Below are positions 58,013-64,000 of a DNA stretch of 64,000 nt, in pieces. Every line of letters begins with the position of its first letter. Position 1 is the first letter of the stretch. This DNA comes from Paguma larvata. Its lineage: Eukaryota > Chordata > Mammalia > Carnivora > Viverridae. The translations under genes and the position numbers were made by a program. The DNA lies in NCBI GenBank assembly GCA_030068075.1, contig CM057835.1:71873895-71937894 (forward strand). Reading direction: 5' to 3'. The notes below the pieces were generated by a model that saw nothing but the letters and a program-made list of their open reading frames with translations, ran no database searches and was not told the origin of the DNA.

Positions 58013-58884
58013 AAGCAGGGGAAACAATTATAAATTGGGGTAAAGAGCGCAGGGAGGGTGATGCTGACTCCTAACCATAGTCCTCCCACCCAGCTCCCCA
58101 CAGGGCAGGTGCTAGCTCCAGGTCACAGCAAGTCTTCCCAGATGCCACCCAAATCCTCGTGCAGGAAAAAAACGAGAGGAGGACCCAGGGACAGCTGAGG
58201 GATCGGATCTCTGTGCGGCAGCGGCGGGACCCACGTCCACCTGTGAGAGGACATCACTACAGCTGTTGTGTCCAGGGCCGACCGAGTCCTGAAGGAGAAG
58301 GGCTTGCCTGTTCCTGCCTCAGCAGCACCTTGCAGGAAGGTACCTAACAATGACCAGGATTGTGCCAGATGGGCCGATGCCTTCCCCTGGGGCTTCTGTG
58401 TCCCCCACAACCAGGACGGGTACAGGTCCCATTTCAGAGCTGACAGGAGACACCTCCTCAGGACAGACTGAATGAAAGATAACCAGCCAAGGTGGAGGGA
58501 AAGCCATGTGCTCTAAGTCAAGAGAGAGGTTTCTGGCCCCACCTGCTGCCTAAGTCCCTGCCCAGCCCTCTGTCCACCTGCCTCCATAAAGGAAGTCCCT
58601 AGACACCCCTAGTGCTCCCTGGGCACTACCATCAGTGCCAGGAAACCCTCGAGGAGCCCATAGTGCCAAAGAGAAAATAGAACCTTTGAGCTTCCTAACC
58701 CTTTTGAAATTACTAAAATCCATGCTAAAACTCAAGCCAAGGGTCCCCACTGGAAAGGGCTCCTGTGCTAACTTTAACAGAATCTAAAAATACAGTACCT
58801 TCCGCTCCTCTACCTCTACAGTCTATCCCAGACACTAACATGGCACATCTGCATTATCTCACTTAAACTTAAAACTGCCTCCGG

Positions 58885-59005
58885 AAAGAGTACTGGGCTT
58901 AGGGTCATATTTTTGTCCCTCTCTAGCATTGTGACTTTGGGCAGGTCAGCAAGTCCCCTCACGCCTCAGTTCCCTATTCCGCAAAATGGGTATGATAATG
59001 CATAT
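58885..59005 (+). repeat. MIR element
   Basis: TGTGACTTTGGGCAGGTCAG and CTCAGTTCCCTATTCCGCAA are MIR core motifs. Confidence 0.75.
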
Positions 59006-59846
59006 CTCAAAAGGCTGGCAGTTCAGAATGCTGGACACAGATACATACTGGAACTGAGGCGTACTTGTAAGTGTTCATACAATATTTCAAGAGGAACCTA
59101 AAAAAGTGATCCTTACAAAGACTCACGTACAGTAGTCCCATGAGACCAGCATCCCCTCTGCCACAGTCCCTCGATTCCATCCTATCGTTACCACTCTTCC
59201 TCAGCCCCCTCAATTCCTAGTAGCAAAATACAGAATGAGTCAGAATACTGTACTCTAATACACACTGAGAGGACTGTGGAGACTCTGTAACACAGCCTGT
59301 TTTACTTTACTTCTGCCGAAATAGTACATAGTAATTATTATCTTGGATTTTTAAGTATCAGTACATATAAGAACTTTTACCTAAGACACAAAAATAAAAC
59401 AGTTTTTCAAATCAGAAAATCTTGTACTGATGTAATACAGCAAGAGTACGTTCCTTCTAATTTCCTCTATACACTCTCACCTCTGCACTGCAGTTACCCG
59501 GTCTCTGGGTCTCTCGCACCCACCAGCCTGTAAGCTCCTGAACGGTTCTGTCTTCTTTATCTTTGTACCAATAGGTGCTCCGTTAAGGAAGGAATGAGCA
59601 AGCGGAGGAGTGGTATCTAGGCAGCCTGTCTGTTTTAGTAGAAGACATATTTAACTTCTCAGTCAAATCTTTCTCGAAGACCAGCATCTGTCATTCACAG
59701 GATACTCCTTGTAGGGCAAGCCAAGCTGCAGGAGCCACATAGAGAAACACTCGCTGATGGCTTTGGTAACACTGTGAACTATGACATTCCTGAGTGAAGA
59801 GAAGCATTCCCACCTCAACTCAAACGGGGCTTCATCAAGGAGCTTC

Positions 59847-60198
59847 TGTAAGGGCAAATCGGGACTGATTCCATTTTGCTTAAGGGCAAACTGGGACTGA
59901 CTCCATTGTGTTCCGTGTCCTCCACCTTGAGTCCTCAGCGCCTGTGCAGAAGTGACCTATGGAACGGGATCCTGACCCTTCCTCAGCCAATCGGCTAGGG
60001 CCACAACCATCACCCCTCCCACTGCCCCTAGACCCCTTTAAAACTATTGTGTTTTTGGACTGTGCTCTCTCTCGACCCACCGCTGCGTTGGTGCAGGTAT
60101 GAGATTGAGCTCTAGCTATCTCGAATAATGGCTCTATGTTCTTGCATGGGACTTGGCTCCCTGGTGGTTTTTGGGGTTCCCGAATTCTGGGCATAACA
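59847..60198 (+). mobile_element. solo LTR of an endogenous retrovirus (ERV1-like)
   Basis: A 352-base unit starts TGTAAGGG and ends ATAACA, between two copies of CTTC (59843-59846 and 60199-60202), a 4-base target duplication typical of gammaretrovirus-like ERVs. Inside are a direct repeat in the U3-like part (AAGGGCAAAYYGGGACTGAY, near 59850 and 59882), a CCAAT box (59987-59991) and a TTTAAAA TATA-like box (60037-60043). No internal viral genes are next to it. The family name is not known to me. Confidence 0.8.
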
Positions 60199-60254
60199 CT
60201 TCCCTGGCTTCCACCCCTCCGATGTGGCCCCTACTGCACATGATCATTACACAC

Positions 60255-60912
60255 TGTGTTCTCCATTAATGATTAAAAAAAGAAAGTTTTTAGAAAACCA
60301 GGAATGAAAGGAAACTTCCTCAATCTGACAAAAGGCATTTACCAAAAAAGCTACAGCTAACATTATACTTAACCATAAGACCGAATGCTTTGCCCCCTTT
60401 AACAAAATCAACACCCCTTCACGATAAAAAGCACTCAAGAAAACAGGAATTGAGGAATACTTTGTTATACACATTAGTCCTAAAACCAAAATCTTAATGG
60501 AGAAACACTAAAACCATTTCCTTAATGATTCCTAAGATAAGGAACAAGGCAAGCACATCCACTCTCATCACTCCTATTCGACCATGTACTACAAATACCA
60601 GACACTACAATAAGGCAAGAAAAAGAAATAAATAGAAAAAGAGATTATTAGAAAGGAAAAAATGAAACTGTCCATATTCACAAATAACATAATTGTCTAC
60701 ATAGAATATCCAAAAGAATCTATAAAATAAAGCCCTAAAAGTATCAAGTGGGTTTAACAAAGCCACAGGGTAAAGGTCAACACCCAAAAAGTGACTGTAT
60801 TTCTGTATATTAGCAACAAACAGATGGAGATCAAAATAGAAAAAAAATATGTATGTCACTCACAATAGTTGCAAAAAAATAAAATAGGTATAAATCTAAA
60901 AAAAATACATAT
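60255..60912 (+). mobile_element. old L1 ORF2 fragment, broken
   Basis: Stop-ridden L1 ORF2 (reverse transcriptase part) in sense on the plus strand: CCTCAATCTGACAAAAGGCA, AAGCTACAGCTAACATTATA, GGAACAAGGCAAGCACATCC. A foreign block at 60400-60526 interrupts it (see findings). No coding capacity remains. Confidence 0.8.
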
Positions 60913-61050
60913 GGGGCGCCTGGGTGGCTCAATAGGTTAATCATCTGACTCTGGATTTCAGCTAGTCATGATCTCACGAATCTCCCTCTCTCTCTCCACT
61001 TCCCCCGCTCGCTCGCACGTACACACATGTACATTTTCTCTCTAAAGTAA
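60913..61050 (+). repeat. carnivore SINE inserted in old L1
   Basis: GGGGCGCCTGGGTGGCTCAA head, shortened body, CT tract. L1-like sequence lies on both sides. Confidence 0.87.
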
Positions 61051-62515
61051 AATAAAACACGCCACGGAATTTTTAAAAATATACACCAAATATAATAGCA
61101 ACCAACTCTGTGCAACAAAAATCACAAGAGATGCAAGGACGCATAAATAAAAATGCACTAATAATAAGAAATTTGATTCACCACTCTCAGTATAAGACAG
61201 ACCAAATGGAGGAAAAAAAAAGGAGACAGAAGATCTAAACGACAAAACAATGACAGAACTTACAGATGTTTTTCACTCTATACTCGGCTAACATAGACTA
61301 CACATTCTCCGGGGCTCACAGCATGTTCACAAAACAACTGACTGTATTTGAAGTCACAGAACAAACATCTTCTATAAAGTACAATTAATTTTTAAAATTG
61401 CGATCTCCGATCACAATAAATTAAAACTGGAATTTACTAATGCTACAACCACCACCATCGACAACTGAAGACAGGTCCTTCTATCTAATAATTTAAGAAC
61501 CTCCGCAACTTTTGGGTGAAAGGAAATGCAACTAAAATTGGAGAAATTTTAAAGAAATACTAACAATGAAAACACAACTACTCATATACGTGAAAACACA
61601 ACAAAATTATCTAAGGGGGGAAAATCGTATTATTATCTCCATAGAAGAGAAAACCTCTAACAAAATCAACACCCCTTCACAATAAAAAGCACTCAAGAAA
61701 ACAGGAATTGAGGAATACTTTGTTATACACATTAGTCCTAAAACCAAAATCTTACTTAATGGAGAAACACTAAAACCATTTCCTTAATATCAGGAACAAA
61801 ATAAGGATGCCTATTATGTCTGCTACTATCCACCACTGTACATAGTGTATTAGCAATGCCATAAGAAAAGGGAAACCAATTGGAGGTATAAGAATGGGTA
61901 AAGAAGAAGTAAAACAATCATTATTTTTAGACAATATAACAGAATACCTGGAAAACCCCAACATCAACGATAAAACCTAATAACTCAATGAAGTAGCATG
62001 ACAGAAAATTAACATACAAAAATCAATAGTGTTCACAAAAAAATAAACAGAAGACATTATGATAGAAAAAAATCTTATTTATAATAGCAACAAGATGATT
62101 AAATATTTAGAATTAAGTTAACAAGAATGTACAACCTATACAAGGAAAATTTTAAAACACTACCAAAAGACATTAAAGTTGAACAAATGGGATGACATCC
62201 TAAGATCTTCTTAGACAGAACTCAATATTATAAAGATGTCAGTTCTCCCTAAGTTAATTTATAAAATCAATGCAATACAAATAAAAATACCAACAAAACA
62301 CTAGACATGTTGATACTAAATTTCATATGGAAAAACAAGCACATAAGATAGCTAAGAAAACAGTGAAGAAGAAAAGCTACAAGAGGGGATAAGCCCTACC
62401 ATTAAAGTATACTATATAAAGCCTTAGTACTTGAAAGAGTGGTACTGGTACATGCATGATACAGAGATCACGCCCAGACTCAAGTACATATGAAAATTTT
62501 AAATATGGTAAAGAT
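61051..62515 (+). mobile_element. old L1 ORF2 fragments, broken
   Basis: Plus-strand L1-like DNA in pieces. Near 61300-61450 it resembles the ORF2 part just after the endonuclease; near 61658-61960 the reverse-transcriptase part; and 62040-62500 the later ORF2 (CAGTTCTCCCTAAGTTAATT, TTCATATGGAAAAACAAGCA). The order and gaps suggest deletions. There is no open frame. Confidence 0.75.
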
Positions 62516-62730
62516 GGGGGCGCCTGGGCAGCTCAGCTAGTTGAGTGTCCAACTCTTGATTTGGGCTCAGGTTATGATCTCAGGGTTCTTGAGATCAAGC
62601 CCAGCATCAGACTCTGCACTGACGGAGCAGAGCCTGCTTGAGATTCTCTCTCTCTTCCTCTCTGCCCCTACCCCCCCACATGCACACACATTCTCTCTCA
62701 CAAAATAAATAAATAAACATTAAAAATTTT
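62516..62730 (+). repeat. carnivore SINE
   Basis: GGGGGCGCCTGGGCAGCTCAG head to AAATAAATAAACATTAAAAA tail. First of four SINEs in 1.2 kb. Confidence 0.9.
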
Positions 62731-62749
62731 AAATTAAATTAAATATGGC

Positions 62750-62947
62750 AGGGGCACAGTCAGTTAAGCATCTGACTCTTTTGATTTCGATTCAGGTCAT
62801 AATCTCATAGTTCGTGAGACTGAGCCCCAGGTCAGTCTGACCCTACAGAGCCTGTTTGGCTTGCTTGCTCCCTCTCTCTCTGTCCCCCCCATCCCCAACT
62901 TGCTCTTTCTCTCTCTCTCACAATAAACATTTAAAAATAATAATAAA
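62750..62947 (+). repeat. carnivore SINE, head truncated
   Basis: Starts GGGGCACAGTCAGTTAAGC, lacking about 12 bases of the usual head, then follows the standard element to an AATAATAAA tail. Confidence 0.87.
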
Positions 62948-63160
62948 GGGGTGCCTGGGTGGCTCAGTCGGTTAAGTGTCCAACTTCAGCTCAGGTCATG
63001 ATCTCACCAGTTGTGAATTTGAGGCCCCCTCTGCCCTGCATCCAACTATGCGCTGACAGCTCAGAGCCTGGAGCCAGCTTCTGATTGTATCTCCCTCTCT
63101 CTTTACCCCTCCCCGACTCACTCTCTCTCAAAAATAACAATAACATTTAAAAAGTTTCAA
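62948..63160 (+). repeat. carnivore SINE
   Basis: GGGGTGCCTGGGTGGCTCAG head, abutting the previous tail. Confidence 0.9.
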
Positions 63161-63478
63161 TAATAAAATATAGCAAAGGTAGTATCTCAAATCACTGAGG
63201 TCAAAATGAACTTTGTAATAACACTTGCTGGGAAAAATTGGTAACCATTTGGCAAAAGCTAAAATTAGATCCTTACCTCACACCATATACATAAATAAAC
63301 TCCAAATGGATTAAGGATCTAAATGAAAAGCAAAGGAACCATACAAATACTAGAAGAAAACATGGATGAATCCCTCTTTAACTTGTTTATGGAAAGGCTT
63401 TCTCACTATGACTTAAAATCCAAAGGCAGTGAAAAACAGATTAATATATTTAACTACATTAAAATGTTTTTAAATTTT
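63161..63478 (+). mobile_element. old L1 ORF2 3' part
   Basis: Recognised by CAAATGGATTAAGGATCTAA, GAAAACATGGATGAATCCCT and similar motifs of the ORF2 end; disrupted. Confidence 0.75.
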
Positions 63479-63686
63479 GGGGTGCCTGGGTGGCTCATTT
63501 GGTAAGCATCAGACTTCAGCTCAAGTCCTTGGTTCATGAGTTCTAGCCCCACATAGGGCTCTCTGTTGTCAGCACAGAGCCCGCTTCAGATCCTCTGTCC
63601 CTCTCTCTCTGCCCCTCCCCTACTTGCACTCGGTCTCTCCCTCTCAAAACTAAACAAACATTTAAAAAAATTAAAAAAAAAAAAAA
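63479..63686 (+). repeat. carnivore SINE inserted in old L1
   Basis: GGGGTGCCTGGGTGGCTCAT head to poly-A tail. Plus-strand L1 sequence lies on both sides. Confidence 0.9.
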
Positions 63687-63860
63687 AGATTTGTGGTTAC
63701 CAGAGGTAGGGGAGGGAAGAGGAGAAAACTGGATGAATGTGCCCAAAAGGTACAAACTTCAGGTTATAAGTAAGTACTAGGGATATAATGTACATGATAA
63801 CTATAGTTAACACTGCCGTATGGTATATTTTGAAGGTTAAGAGAGTAAATCCTAAGAGTT
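63687..63860 (+). mobile_element. old L1 3'UTR
   Basis: GTGGTTACCAGAGGTAGGGG ... ATGTACATGATAACTATAGT ... CTAAGAGTTCTTGTCACAA, the known 3' end of ancient mammalian L1M elements. Continues the L1 split by the SINE at 63479. Confidence 0.8.
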
Positions 63861-64000
63861 CTTGTCACAAGGTGCCGGGGACCAAGAAGCCATGGCCCTG
63901 GGACCAATGCCCAGGGTGAAGAAGTAAGGCCCAAGGCCCAGGTGGCCTGCACCCTGGACCCCCGCCGGCAGGCGGAGGTGTCCTTAGGGCAAGTATTAGG

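Larger units (their letters stand above)
55712..64000 (-). other. CABIN1: CABIN1 5'UTR intron
   Basis: Intron upstream of the ATG exon, by inference, since the exon at 55711 has an acceptor. Contains old L1 pieces, SINEs and a solo LTR. No CpG-rich promoter is visible. 58030-58870 and 59010-59840 are unassigned. Confidence 0.7.

Noticed and set aside
59847..60198. Feline leukaemia virus-type provirus
   Set aside because: Only a single LTR without internal genes is present, and I cannot match it to a named virus.
60255..63860. Possible intact L1 or viral reverse transcriptase
   Set aside because: Frames are broken throughout and interrupted by SINEs; only fragments of ORF2 remain.
1..64000. 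CRISPR array, operon, phage or bacterial features
   Set aside because: Spliced vertebrate gene, carnivore SINEs and L1s throughout; no such structures.

Overview
The window is mammalian nuclear DNA, almost certainly from a cat-family carnivore. Two things show this. The many ~200-250 bp tRNA-derived SINEs begin GGGGCGCCTGGGTGGCTCAG, carry an internal CT-rich tract and end in AATAAATAAA tails (SINEC_Fc type). There is also a 5'-truncated young carnivore L1 3' end at 54744-54951.

One gene dominates: CABIN1 (calcineurin-binding protein 1, cain), read on the minus strand. I resolved 24 exons between 55711 and 776, all with GT-AG junctions and an unbroken reading frame across every junction. The first exon in the window (55635-55711) holds 5'UTR and, by inference, the ATG. 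The following exons encode residues 2 to 1312 plus two bases of a split codon. That is roughly the N-terminal 60% of a protein that is about 2220 residues in human. It includes the N-terminal TPR repeats, a basic nuclear-localisation-like stretch and the helical-repeat middle. The C-terminal calcineurin- and MEF2-binding region lies left of position 1, and the promoter and first exon lie right of position 64000. No second gene, RNA gene or CpG-island promoter is supported.

Layout: 1-14.7 kb holds the last exons in the window, in mostly single-copy introns with a few SINEs. 14.7-25 kb is an A+T-rich intron pair with diverged direct repeats, a ~150 bp inverted repeat, L1 and hAT-like remnants and several SINEs. 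25-41 kb is exon-dense. 41-55.7 kb holds the first exons, a GT-rich degenerate repeat, a long GT microsatellite and the young L1 end. 55.7-64 kb is the intron upstream of the ATG exon, containing old L1 ORF2 fragments, a solo ERV LTR with target-site duplication, and a pile-up of SINEs.

The most notable observations are a short, well-placed uORF 12 nt before the CABIN1 start, a 127-131 bp block copied nearly exactly between two otherwise diverged L1 fragments, the 28:2 antisense bias of SINEs, and the intact solo LTR. I do not see a new multigene system here; this is an ordinary vertebrate locus with some unusual repeat structures.
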